NCBI GenBank assembly: GCA_001899445.1
Contig: MPOA01000002.1
Coordinates: 248,001-312,000 of the forward strand
Source of the DNA: Candidatus Desulfopertinax cowenii
GTDB taxonomy: Bacteria; Bacillota; Desulfotomaculia; Desulfotomaculales; Desulforudaceae
DNA length: 64,000 nucleotides
Direction: 5' to 3'
In this document: positions 54,961 to 63,575 of the stretch, piece after piece
How positions within the stretch are numbered: the first letter of the stretch is position 1
Layout of the letters: the number at the start of each line of letters is the position of its first letter
Program-made: the position numbers and the translations under genes
The notes under the pieces: model-generated
The model's input: only the letters and a program-made list of their open reading frames with translations
Databases searched by the model: none
Told to the model about the DNA's origin: nothing

Positions 54961-57900
54961 CTATCGGAGGGCGGCGGTGATCTGGGCCATTATCTGTTCA
55001 TCCGAGAAGTTGTGCTGTTGCGTGGCGGCGGTGGGGCAGATGGCCACGCATACGCCGCACCCCTGACACAGCACTCGGTTGACTGTAGCCACGCGCCGCT
55101 GGACATCGATTTCCCGGGCTCCATACGGACAGGTATCAATACAGAGGCCGCAGCCCGAGCAAAGTTGCTCGTCAATTGAGGCGACATTGGCTATGCCCTC
55201 CAGACGATCTTTGGAAAGCAGGGTGACCGCACGGATGGCCGCCGCTCCCGCCTGGGCCACCGCCTCGCCAAGCATTTTCGGCCCGTGCGCCAGGCCACAG
55301 ACATACATGCCCTCGGACGCGAGATCCACCGGGCGCAGTTTCACGTGTGCCTCGGCCAAGAAACCGTCAGCCGTAAGCGGAACCTTGAACAACCGGGCCA
55401 GTTCCTTTCCCTCCTTCCGGGGCTCAATGGCTGCGCTCAGGGCAATTAAATCGGTGTCCAGGACCAGCTCCCGGCCCAGCACCGGGTCGGTAATCCGTAC
55501 TTGTAAACCTTTGCCGTTAAGCGTTACGACTGGCTTATTTTCGGGCTCGTACCGGATGAAGAGTACGCCTTTTTCCCGCGCCAGACGATAGTACCGTTCC
55601 ATAAAGCCATAGGCCCTGATGTCCCGGTAAAGGATAAAAACGTTGGTCGCGGGGGAGACTTCCTTGATTTTCAGGGCGTTCTTAAGCGCATGAGCGCAGC
55701 ATATACGGCTACAGTACGGGCGTTCTTCGTTTCGTGAACCCACGCACTGGATCATTACCACGGTTCCTACTTCGGAGAAACCTCCGGTGCCAAGAATCTT
55801 TTCTAATTCGGTCTGGGTCATTACGTCGGGATGAACACCGTAAAAATATTCTTTGGGACTGGTTTCCACGGCCCCAGTGGCCACGATCACCACCCCATGT
55901 TCGATCTCCTTTAGCTCTAGATCATCAACGCACGCGACGGTGGTCCGGTAGTTTCCCGCATGTCCCTCGGAATTCACCACCTCACTCCACGTCAGGATCT
56001 CGACCAAGGGATGGTTCTCCAGGCCGGTGATCAGGTCGTGCAACAAATCCTGGGGCGCTGAACCCTCCAGCGTAAAGAACAACCGCCGGAGATTGCCACC
56101 CAAACTGCCACTCTTTTCCACCAGGGTTACCGGATACCCTTGCTCGGCCAACGAAAGAGCGGCCGTCATTCCGGCAACGCCTCCCCCAACTACGAGGGCC
56201 CGGGAATTGACGCTGGAAAAGGTACCACTGACCGGTTCCAGCAAGCGGGCCTTGGCCACCGCCATCCGGATCAGGTCCCGGGCCTTGGCGTTAGCCTGTT
56301 CGGGTGTGGATTGGTGCACCCAGGACACTTGCTCCCTGATGTTGACCTGCTCGTATAATTGGGGGTTAAGCCCGGCCTCCCGCAGGCAGGACTGAAAGAG
56401 GGGTGCATGACTGCGCGGGGTACACGCGGCTACCACTACCCGGTTAAGATCAAACTCTTCTATGCGTTTCCGGATGTTTTCCAGGCTGTCCCGGGCGCAA
56501 GCAAATAGAAAAAGTTCGGTATAGACAATGTCTTTAAGTCCTTTTGCATACTCCGCCAGGGCTTCGACGTCTAAGACGCCCCCAATGTTGTGCCCGCAAC
56601 TGCACACGAACACTCCGATCCGGGGGCGCTCGCCGCGAACGTCTTTTTCCGGGGGAAATTCCTTCCGGACCGTTTCCGTTCCCCGGGCGGCCGCCAGCAG
56701 GCGCGAAGCATTGGCCGCCGCCGAACTGGCCTCGACCACCGTCTCCGGGATATCCTTGGGCGCGCACAGTACGCCGGCCGCAAAGATCCCCGAACGCGTC
56801 GTGAGACCCGGATAGAGTTCCGAGGAGCGACAGAAGCCGTATTCGTTCAGTTCGATACCCGCCGCCCGCGCCAGTACTTCCACTCCTTCCGGTTGGCACA
56901 GCCCGGGTGACAGCACCACCAGGTCGAAATCCTCCTCGTGAAAGCCTCCGTTGCCGTTCGGATAACGCAGTAACAGGTTCTTGTTTTGCTGCAACTCTTT
57001 TACCGCACCCACACTGCACCGGAGGTAGCGGATCCCATATTCCCGGCGGGCACGTTCATAATACCGTTCAAAATCCCGGCCGAAAGCCCGGAGGTCGATC
57101 AAGAAAACGGTGACCTCCAGTCCCGGTATGCGTTCCTTGGCGATCATGCCCTGCTTGGTGGCGTGCATACAGCACACCGCTGAGCAGTACTCTTGGCCCC
57201 GGGCCACGTCCCGGGAGCCTACGCACTGGATAAAGGCAATCTTACGAGGTTCTGCGCCGTCGGAAGGCCTGGTGAGTGTTCCCCCGCTGGGGCCCGATGC
57301 GCTGAGCATTCTTTCAAACTGGATACTGGTCAGCACGTTGGGGTAAATTCCGTAGCCGTATTCGCTTAAGATCCCGGGGTCAAACAACTCGTAACCGGTA
57401 CTCAGGATGATTGCGCCCACCCGCAGGGTGATCTCCTTGTCCCACATGAGGAAATTAATCGCGCCGGCGGCACAAGCCTCCTCACACTTTACGCACTCGG
57501 GGCAGTTGTCTATGTCCACGACATACCCGTGGGGAACTGACTGCGCGTAGGGGCGGTAAATGGCCTTGCGCCGACCCAACCCGACATTGAATTCATCTGC
57601 TGTTTCCATGGGACACACCGCGACGCAGTCGCCACATCCCGTGCATTTCTCGGTATCCACGTAACGGCCCCGGATCCGGACCCGGGCCCGGAAGTCGCCG
57701 GGTTCACCCTGGACCTCCTGGAGTTCAGCGCACGTCAGCAGCTGGATATTTGGGTGCCGGCTGCACTCTACCAACCGGGGAGCCAGGGTACACATGGCAC
57801 AGTCACCGGTGGGAAAAGTTTTGTCCAACTGGGCCATGCGCCCGCCGATGGCCGGCTGCTTTTCCACCAGGTAAACCTTGAAACCGGCTTCAGCCAGGTC

Positions 57901-57981
57901 GAGAGCCGACTGAATCCCGCCTACACCACCTCCGACTACCAACACCGCCCCGCTGACAGCTTGGTGTTTACTTTCCTGCAT
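54961..57981 (-). CDS. hdrA: Tandem HdrA-type FAD/iron-sulfur oxidoreductase
   Basis: A 1006-residue cytoplasmic flavoprotein related to heterodisulfide reductase subunit A. Module 1 (about 1-430): FAD motif VLVVGGGVGGIQSALDLAE, TGDCAMCTLAP, then CTGCGDCVAVCP and CPECVKCEEACAAGA clusters and CVGSRD with YCSAVCC. Module 2 (about 450-1006) is a canonical HdrA: VFVCSCGHNIGGVLDVEAL, VVAACTPRSHAPLF, a second FAD motif ALVVGGGVAGMTAALSLAE, YCSRICCAHALKNA and C-terminal CSGCGLCIDTCP and CQGCGVCVAICP. ATG 57981 has a GAGGAGG site. HdrA proteins bifurcate or pool electrons for HdrBC, hydrogenase or Qmo-like partners. The hdrB just upstream is broken, so its present partner is elsewhere. Confidence 0.9.
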   Translation of the reverse strand: MQESKHQAVSGAVLVVGGGVGGIQSALDLAEAGFKVYLVEKQPAIGGRMAQLDKTFPTGDCAMCTLAPRLVECSRHPNIQLLTCAELQEVQGEPGDFRARVRIRGRYVDTEKCTGCGDCVAVCPMETADEFNVGLGRRKAIYRPYAQSVPHGYVVDIDNCPECVKCEEACAAGAINFLMWDKEITLRVGAIILSTGYELFDPGILSEYGYGIYPNVLTSIQFERMLSASGPSGGTLTRPSDGAEPRKIAFIQCVGSRDVARGQEYCSAVCCMHATKQGMIAKERIPGLEVTVFLIDLRAFGRDFERYYERARREYGIRYLRCSVGAVKELQQNKNLLLRYPNGNGGFHEEDFDLVVLSPGLCQPEGVEVLARAAGIELNEYGFCRSSELYPGLTTRSGIFAAGVLCAPKDIPETVVEASSAAANASRLLAAARGTETVRKEFPPEKDVRGERPRIGVFVCSCGHNIGGVLDVEALAEYAKGLKDIVYTELFLFACARDSLENIRKRIEEFDLNRVVVAACTPRSHAPLFQSCLREAGLNPQLYEQVNIREQVSWVHQSTPEQANAKARDLIRMAVAKARLLEPVSGTFSSVNSRALVVGGGVAGMTAALSLAEQGYPVTLVEKSGSLGGNLRRLFFTLEGSAPQDLLHDLITGLENHPLVEILTWSEVVNSEGHAGNYRTTVACVDDLELKEIEHGVVIVATGAVETSPKEYFYGVHPDVMTQTELEKILGTGGFSEVGTVVMIQCVGSRNEERPYCSRICCAHALKNALKIKEVSPATNVFILYRDIRAYGFMERYYRLAREKGVLFIRYEPENKPVVTLNGKGLQVRITDPVLGRELVLDTDLIALSAAIEPRKEGKELARLFKVPLTADGFLAEAHVKLRPVDLASEGMYVCGLAHGPKMLGEAVAQAGAAAIRAVTLLSKDRLEGIANVASIDEQLCSGCGLCIDTCPYGAREIDVQRRVATVNRVLCQGCGVCVAICPTAATQQHNFSDEQIMAQITAALR

Positions 57982-58049
57982 GCTAAAACCTCCTCGTGGG
58001 TTCTGAACCACTCAACCGGCCAGGGACAACTTGCGAAGCAAGGACAGCG

Positions 58050-58205
58050 TTAAATCCGGCGTCTGCCCAGCCAGGAGAGGGCTTCAGGTAGGTTAAAGGC
58101 CAATCCGATCAGTTCGGGGAAATAAAAATGCGACAGACCGCCAACGCGGCCCGGCCTGCTTGCCTCCAGGTTCGCTGGCACTGTAGCCGGGCGGTAGCCA
58201 GGAAT
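58050..58205 (-). pseudogene. Remnant of hdrB (heterodisulfide reductase subunit B)
   Basis: Directly upstream of hdrA and on the same strand, one frame reads NLEASRPGRVGG, then LSHFYFPELIGLAFNLPEAL and ends RRRI-stop, which is the C-terminal block of HdrB (NLExxRPG..GLPVLYFxQLIGLALGLP). Just before it, in a shifted frame, LATARLQCQ takes the place of the family ...VTACPLCQ, so the cysteine-rich CCG motif has lost a Cys and a one-base deletion separates the parts. Nothing of the N-terminal two thirds remains. Confidence 0.6.
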
Positions 58206-58385
58206 TATGCCAGCTCTTACCCGCTCCCTTAAGAAATGCCATGGAGTATTTTGCTCTTTTTTGCGGCCCGGCGGGGCGAAATGTTTACTTTAAATAATTC
58301 GTGGTCGATTCAATGATCCCTGCTTTTTGCAAATGTTCCACAATAATTACGCGTCCACAATAGCGGAACACGATTCACAAACTGA
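58206..58385. other. AT-richer spacer upstream of the hdrB remnant
   Basis: I see no gene or clear regulatory element here. Together with the hdrB remnant it makes up the 400-base gap between the activase gene and hdrA. Confidence 0.5.
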
Positions 58386-59393
58386 TTAGGCCTGAAGCGG
58401 TGTTTCCCTCGCCTCGTGCCGGTTGGACGAGGACACGCTCAGGTTATACCACTTGCCGCAGCGGGAACCCCACCGGCTGACCAGCTCCCCGGCGATGTAA
58501 AATTCGTTCACCTCGCAGTTGTTCGGACAATCCGCGCAAGAGAAGGTACGGGGCTGGCAGGTGAACTCGGCGACATAGGCCGCGCCGCGGAAGTTGGTGG
58601 GTGTCCGCCGCCGCTCCGCGTTACGCTTGGCCAGGAGTGCGGCCCCGAAGGCACCCATCACCTGGAAATGCTCGGGGACCACGATGTCCAGGTTCAGCCG
58701 TTTCTGGAAAGCGGCGCGGATGCCAACATTGGCGGCGACGCCGCCCTGAAAGAGGACGAGGGGTTCAATTTTGCGGTTGCGGGCCACGTTGGCCAGGTAG
58801 TTTCCTACCAGCGCCAGGCAGAGCCCGGCGATGAGATCTTCTTTTTTGTAGCCCATTTGCTGCTTGTGGATCAGGTCGGACTCCGCGAATACACCGCAAC
58901 GACCGGCGATCTTGATGGGGCTCTTGGAGCGAAGGGCGTAGTCGCCGAACTGTTCGATGGGAATGCCCAGGCGTACGGCCTGGTGATCCAAAAACGAACC
59001 GGTGCCGGCCGCGCACACGGTGTTCATGTTGAATCCCACCGGCACTCCGTCCTGAAAAAAAATGATTTTGGAATCTTGTCCCCCGATATCAATGACGGTG
59101 CGGACTTCGGGCTCAAAGTGACGGGCGGCCATGGCATGGGCGGTGATCTCGTTCTTGATCATGTCCGCGCCCACCATGATCCCGGCCAGCCGGCGACCGC
59201 TGCCGGTGGTGCCCACGCCGCCGATCCGCGGTTCGCCCGTTTTGGCGTATAATTCCTGGAAGGATCTCTGGATGGCGTCTATTGGCCCGCCCTCGTTCCG
59301 CAGGTAGGACTTGTAGACCAGGTTGCTGTTTTCGTCGATCAGGGCCAGCTTGGTGGTGACGCTGCCCACGTCTATCCCCAGGTAGTAATGCAC
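58386..59393 (-). CDS. BadF/HgdC-type ATPase activase
   Basis: A 335-residue ASKHA-fold ATPase that, in its family, feeds low-potential electrons to 2-hydroxyacyl-CoA dehydratases or benzoyl-CoA reductase. It shows YLGIDVGSVTTKLALID, GVGTTGSGRRLAG, TVIDIGGQDSKII and the cluster cysteines in NTVCAAGTGSFLDHQA and KIAGRCGVFAESDLIH. A C-terminal extension carries FSCADCPNNCEVNEF, not found in minimal activases. It is 13 bases downstream of the DUF2229 gene. No dehydratase genes are near. Confidence 0.9.
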   Translation of the reverse strand: MHYYLGIDVGSVTTKLALIDENSNLVYKSYLRNEGGPIDAIQRSFQELYAKTGEPRIGGVGTTGSGRRLAGIMVGADMIKNEITAHAMAARHFEPEVRTVIDIGGQDSKIIFFQDGVPVGFNMNTVCAAGTGSFLDHQAVRLGIPIEQFGDYALRSKSPIKIAGRCGVFAESDLIHKQQMGYKKEDLIAGLCLALVGNYLANVARNRKIEPLVLFQGGVAANVGIRAAFQKRLNLDIVVPEHFQVMGAFGAALLAKRNAERRRTPTNFRGAAYVAEFTCQPRTFSCADCPNNCEVNEFYIAGELVSRWGSRCGKWYNLSVSSSNRHEARETPLQA

Positions 59394-59406
59394 AATCTGA
59401 CCCCCT

Positions 59407-61563
59407 CTAGTGCTGATGAACGGCTCGGCGATCCTTCAAGATGTCTAGAAAGGCTTCCACCCGGGTTTCGAAACCGGCTTCGCCCGTCTGGTCGGTGATG
59501 ATAAAGGTCAGTACCGGAATGTCCAGTTCCCGGCTCAGCCTGATCATGATGTTCTGGGCCACGATTTCGGGCATGCAGGTGAAGGGCATCAGGTGGATGA
59601 TGCCGTCGATGCCCTCCCTGGGGGCCAGCGCCGTCAGGCCCACGCTGACGTGGCCGTGCCCGCCGACTTCGGCGCCCAGGTACGGAGCCGCGGCCCGGTT
59701 GATTTCCTTTTTCCGCTCGGTGACCGCTTTGTTCGGAAACAAGTGCTTGTGGAACCACTGGGTCACCGATATTTCCCGGTCTACCCAGACCCGGGGATCG
59801 GCGGACTTGCCGAGCAGCGCCTCCAAGTGCAGGTTGGCGTACGGTTCGAGCACCACCCAGATTTCGCCCACGATCCGAACCCGTACCGGATTGGTTTCCT
59901 CGGCTTCGATGGCCGCGGCCTGCTCCCGGAATTCCGCTAGCAGTTGCCAGGCCGCTTCGGCCGAGGGGGCGCGTTCGACCCGCCGCACGAAACGCTTGAA
60001 CAACGGATCGATAGTTCCCTGACGCCGTTCGAAGGCGCGTACCCGGTGACAGATACGTTCACCCTCGTCGATGGCCGCCATCCGGTGATAGCCGGCGTAT
60101 AGCGCCCGGATTATCTTGAGCCAGGAGGCGTTGTTGGTCGTCCGCTTCAGAGTTTGCCGGAAACCGGACCACCGTTCCCTGAGGGGCAGGGGCGAATCGA
60201 TCACAATTATTTCAAAATCATAGCCCAGCCGGCGCAGCATTTGTTCCTGGACCTGGGCATACCAGCCGAGGCGGCATTTCCCCTTGCCACCGACCATAAG
60301 CAAATGGGTCGCCCCGTGGTCCAGGAGCCAGCGCATTTGGCCTAGGGTGAAGGTGAACGGAAGACACACGAATTCGGGCGCCAGCGGCTTGCCTAGTTCT
60401 AGAATCTCCTTGGTGGCGTGGGGCGTGTTGATCGAATCGATGCCGCAGTCCGCCAGTGCGGAGCGGACGGCTAGGTCCAGGTGCCCCATGGTTGGCATGC
60501 CGATCACCACCCGATCGGTTCGCAGGCCCGGAACCGCCGGTTTGCTTGCTGGTTTCGGAGTTTTCCGGCCGCCGTCCACGACGCCGGTGGACAGCGGCTG
60601 CACGTCCATAAACGCCTCGATCCTGGTGGCCAGTCCAGCGTCGGCGGTATGTTCGTCCAGGGTCAGCAGGAGAAAAGGGATTCCGTGACGGGCCGCCTCT
60701 TCTTCCACGTAATTCTCAATGATGGACTCCGGTCCGCATTCGAAGGAACCCACCAGGACCAGTTTGTCCACCAGCCCGTTGCGGAGGTAGTGGAGCGCGG
60801 CGCCGAGCAGTTGGGCCTCGAAGCTCCACATCCGTTCGCCCTCGGCCACCGTGGCCATCTGGCGACGGATCTCGGCCTGGGGTACCATTTCGGCGGTCAA
60901 CACCGGCCCGTATTCGGCAAACTTGGCTAAAAGATCTAGGCTGAACCCGTCGTAGAGGATGTAGGGGTGGCCGATGACACCTATGGTCTGGCCTTCATTT
61001 CCGGCGGCCTCCTGCCGGTCGTCATCCGGGGGCCTGTCGCCGTGCAGCACCCGAAAAGCCTCTGGAGTGACCATTCGTTTCTTAATACACAGTTCCTCAA
61101 AGCGGCGTTGGGCACGCCATGCCGAATCGAGGGCTTGCCTGACTTGTTGCGGCGAGGCCCCCAGTTGTGCACCGGCTTCGACCCAGGTCTGCTCCCAGTC
61201 ACGCTTGCCCCGGGAGAGATCGATTCGGGGGCTGATTACCTGCGCCCCGTTTTCCAGGGCGTTTCTGACCATATAGGGGATCCCGATAAACTTCGGACAG
61301 CAATAGTTCTTGCGTTCCAGGCTGACCAGGCAGGGAATGAACAGCCGGGTCACTCCATGGTCCAGCAATTCACGGGTGTGCGCAAATAGCAGCTTGACGG
61401 CCACACAGGGCTCGTCGGTGGGGCAGAACCCCATTTTTTCCAGGGTGCGTTTGGTCGTTGGTGGTGACACCACGACTTTAACGCCGATCTGCCGGCAAAA
61501 CTCCGCGTAAAACGGGTACATATAATAGTAAGCCATCGACCGGGGCAGGCCCACGGTTAGCAT
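59407..61563 (-). CDS. Fused double DUF2229 (activase-related) protein
   Basis: A 718-residue protein with two related halves. Half 1 (about 1-350) starts MLTVGLPRSMAYYYMYPFYA and has the cysteines EKMGFCPTDEPCVAVKLL and LERKNYCCPKFIGIPY. Half 2 (about 355-718) starts RVVIGMPTMGHLDLAVRSAL and has PEFVCLPFTFTLGQMRWLLD, VGGKGKCRLGWY and GIDGIIHLMPFTCMPEIVAQ. In relatives I believe these are separate adjacent genes of about 330 and 370 residues encoding activase-related proteins. It forms an operon with the BadF-type ATPase. Role unknown; a role in a low-potential reductase is inferred. Confidence 0.8.
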   Translation of the reverse strand: MLTVGLPRSMAYYYMYPFYAEFCRQIGVKVVVSPPTTKRTLEKMGFCPTDEPCVAVKLLFAHTRELLDHGVTRLFIPCLVSLERKNYCCPKFIGIPYMVRNALENGAQVISPRIDLSRGKRDWEQTWVEAGAQLGASPQQVRQALDSAWRAQRRFEELCIKKRMVTPEAFRVLHGDRPPDDDRQEAAGNEGQTIGVIGHPYILYDGFSLDLLAKFAEYGPVLTAEMVPQAEIRRQMATVAEGERMWSFEAQLLGAALHYLRNGLVDKLVLVGSFECGPESIIENYVEEEAARHGIPFLLLTLDEHTADAGLATRIEAFMDVQPLSTGVVDGGRKTPKPASKPAVPGLRTDRVVIGMPTMGHLDLAVRSALADCGIDSINTPHATKEILELGKPLAPEFVCLPFTFTLGQMRWLLDHGATHLLMVGGKGKCRLGWYAQVQEQMLRRLGYDFEIIVIDSPLPLRERWSGFRQTLKRTTNNASWLKIIRALYAGYHRMAAIDEGERICHRVRAFERRQGTIDPLFKRFVRRVERAPSAEAAWQLLAEFREQAAAIEAEETNPVRVRIVGEIWVVLEPYANLHLEALLGKSADPRVWVDREISVTQWFHKHLFPNKAVTERKKEINRAAAPYLGAEVGGHGHVSVGLTALAPREGIDGIIHLMPFTCMPEIVAQNIMIRLSRELDIPVLTFIITDQTGEAGFETRVEAFLDILKDRRAVHQH

Positions 61564-61876
61564 CGCAATTCACCCTTGAGAAGAGGAGTTTAGTTAATCA
61601 TTATCCCCTTTACAACCCAAAGAATACCAAAAAAATATGCCGCTACCGCGTCAAAATTAGTTTAGCAGAATATGGGCCGGGCGTCAATTTTCCCTTCCTT
61701 TCCCGGCTTGTTGGTGTCAGGATTGGCGTGAAAGCTGCCTGAATTACACGGCGGGATGAAAAGCCCAAAATCCAGAAATACTATTTCAAATGTTTTAGAT
61801 AACTTCAGATAGGGCGATCGAAGTGAACAAACAGAACAAAAAAAGATACGGCATAAAAAAGTTCCAAAGGAGCAGA
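61564..61876. other. AT-rich intergenic region
   Basis: Contains the upstream region of the DUF2229 gene (minus strand; GATAAT at about 61601-61606 is a possible -10 box) and A-rich sequence before the small ORF. No gene is supported. Confidence 0.5.
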
Positions 61877-61993
61877 ATGAGTACCACTCGTGGAATTCCG
61901 CCTTACGAGTTGGGGCGGGAAATGGGCATCGACTTCCCGCGGCTGGATGGATGGGAAAAACGATTCAATTTCTCCCGGCCGAGGAAACCGTGA
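61877..61993 (+). CDS. Possible 38-residue protein upstream of the SASP gene
   Basis: ATG 61877 with a well-placed AAAGGAG site opens 38 codons. The segment PPYELGREMGIDF loosely resembles the YELAxxLGx region of minor spore proteins such as SspF, then LDGWEKRF and a basic tail follow. It is too short for certainty and could be a truncated spore-protein gene. Codon use is compatible with coding. Confidence 0.4.
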   Translation: MSTTRGIPPYELGREMGIDFPRLDGWEKRFNFSRPRKP

Positions 61994-62005
61994 CATTATG
62001 TACTA

Positions 62006-62035
62006 ACATAAATCGTTTGTACACAACCCATAATA
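62006..62035 (+). promoter_or_regulatory. Sigma-G-like promoter for the SASP gene
   Basis: ACATA (62006-62010), 18 bases and CATAATA (62029-62035). The -10 box is a perfect match to CATWHTA and the -35 matches GHATR except the first base. It lies 50 bases before the SASP start. Confidence 0.6.
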
Positions 62036-62084
62036 GTATCTAACAGATAAAAATCTTATTCTACTTGTAGAGGAGGTAAGAAAA

Positions 62085-62345
62085 ATGGGTCGCACGAATC
62101 CGAAAATTGTCCCGCAAGCTAAGAACGCGCTTGATCAGATGAAGTACGAGGTGGCTGCCGAGATCGGGATTGGCAACTACCAGCAGCTCGACAAGGGGGA
62201 CCTGCCCTCCCGGGTTAACGGTAAGGTCGGGGGCAACATGGTCCGCAAGATGGTAGCCTTTGCCGAGCAGGCGATGGCCCAGGGCAACGTGGCCCAGGTT
62301 CGCCAGACCGTGCCGCCCGAGCCTTTCGGCACCCAGGGCGAATAA
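62085..62345 (+). CDS. Alpha/beta-type small acid-soluble spore protein
   Basis: An 86-residue SASP: NALDQMKYEVAAEIGIGNY contains the GPR cleavage region (YEVAAEIGI), and PSRVNGKVGGNMVRKMVAFAEQAMA is the DNA-binding block. The N-terminus MGRTNPKIVPQAK and the Pro-rich tail are typical. A GGAGG site precedes the ATG. It faces gpr, whose product degrades it during germination, across a shared terminator. Confidence 0.93.
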   Translation: MGRTNPKIVPQAKNALDQMKYEVAAEIGIGNYQQLDKGDLPSRVNGKVGGNMVRKMVAFAEQAMAQGNVAQVRQTVPPEPFGTQGE

Positions 62346-62412
62346 TCTCACCCAGCAAGTTACCGGATTGTCAGCTTAAATCCAATAAAGGATCAACAAC
62401 CTAGCAGTGAAC

Positions 62413-62446
62413 GAGCAGACGGCGGCCGCCGCTCTGCTCCTTTTTC
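62413..62446. terminator. Terminator between the SASP gene and gpr
   Basis: GAGCAGA (62413-62419) and TCTGCTC (62433-62439) enclose a GGCGG/CCGCC core and are followed by CTTTTT. It ends the SASP transcript and may also serve gpr from the other side. Confidence 0.85.
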
Positions 62447-62460
62447 TTTGTGTTGTTATA

Positions 62461-63405
62461 TTATTGCAGGTAATCAGCATAGTGTTCCGGGTCGATGCCC
62501 GGGTGCACCGCCGCCGATATACCGCCGGCGATGATCCGCACACAGTTGCGGGTCAGTTCGTCGATTTCCTTTGGCGTAACCATCAACTGGCCGCCAAAAG
62601 GTTCCAGCAGCCGCTGAATGATTCCTTCCATTTCGGCGGGTTGGGGTGGTGTGCGGTCGTAAGCCTCGTACAGCTTTACAATCGCGTCCTGGGCGATCAG
62701 TGCGGCGTGGACCACCGTGGGCACTCCAATGGAGATCACCTTTACTCCCAGGGTTTCTTCGTTCAAGCCCCGCCGCTGGCCACCGATGCCTGATCCGGGA
62801 TTGATACCACGGTCGGAAAGCTGGATGGAGGAAGCGATGCGCTCCACCGAACCGGCGGCCAGAGCATCGACGCAGATTACCAGTTCCGGCTGGACGTGTT
62901 CCACCACGCCCTTAATGATTTCGGCCGTTTCGATCCCGGTGATGCCGAGAACTCCCGGGGCGAGGGCGCTCAATATCCTGGTTCCTGCCGGGGTGTGTTC
63001 CGGGGCAAAGTGGTACATGTGCCGGGTCACGTAAGTCTGGTTGGCGACGCGCGGACCGAGCGCGTCCGGCGTGGCGTTCCAGTTCCCCAGGCCCACCACC
63101 AGGATGCTGGCCTGATCATTCACCTGAATGAAGCCGCGCAGGGCATTGACCAGTTCGCGGACCACGGCGGTGTGGCCTTCGGGGTCGTTGATCCGCAGTA
63201 CGGGGGCCTCAATGGTGATGTATGTCCCAGGCGGCTTGCCCATGGCTTGAGCGCCGTGTTCGTCGACGATCCGGACGGTAGTTACCCGGCCGTGGGAAAA
63301 ATCCCGGCGGTCCACGGTGACTCCGAGGACTTCCTGCCCGGTCTGAGCGCGCAAGGCATCGTGGGCTTCAATAGCCAGGTCGGTGGTGACGCCGCAAATT
63401 CTCAA
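62461..63405 (-). CDS. gpr: Spore germination protease GPR
   Basis: A 314-residue aspartic-type peptidase (family A25) that degrades alpha/beta SASPs at germination. The N-terminus ICGVTTDLAIEAHDALRAQ includes the prosequence cleaved on activation. Conserved blocks are YITIEAPVLR, VVGLGNWNATPDALGPRV, LAPGVLGITGIETAEII, VICVDALAAGSVERIASSIQ and DRGINPGSGIGGQR. TTG 63405 follows GAGGAGG and gives the family N-terminus; the open frame goes on to 63489. Its substrate gene lies immediately beyond the terminator. Confidence 0.95.
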   Translation of the reverse strand: MRICGVTTDLAIEAHDALRAQTGQEVLGVTVDRRDFSHGRVTTVRIVDEHGAQAMGKPPGTYITIEAPVLRINDPEGHTAVVRELVNALRGFIQVNDQASILVVGLGNWNATPDALGPRVANQTYVTRHMYHFAPEHTPAGTRILSALAPGVLGITGIETAEIIKGVVEHVQPELVICVDALAAGSVERIASSIQLSDRGINPGSGIGGQRRGLNEETLGVKVISIGVPTVVHAALIAQDAIVKLYEAYDRTPPQPAEMEGIIQRLLEPFGGQLMVTPKEIDELTRNCVRIIAGGISAAVHPGIDPEHYADYLQ

Positions 63406-63531
63406 AACGATTGCCTCCTCAGCTAGCGAGGTCCGGTTTTCGAGAGTATGGTAACCCGCGGACCGCCCAAATATACCGGGAGGCGGCACAAGCGCTGCCT
63501 TTTGGAATTGATCGTGATTCTAGGTGACATG

Positions 63532-63540
63532 TGTTATAAT
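63532..63540 (+). promoter_or_regulatory. Extended -10 promoter for rsmD
   Basis: TGTTATAAT is a perfect extended -10 element (TG one base before TATAAT), 36 bases upstream of the rsmD start. A TTGATC at 63508 is too far away to be an ideal -35, which an extended -10 does not need. Confidence 0.55.
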
Positions 63541-63575
63541 AAGTTTCGAAATGGCACGTAACAGGTGAAGCCGTT

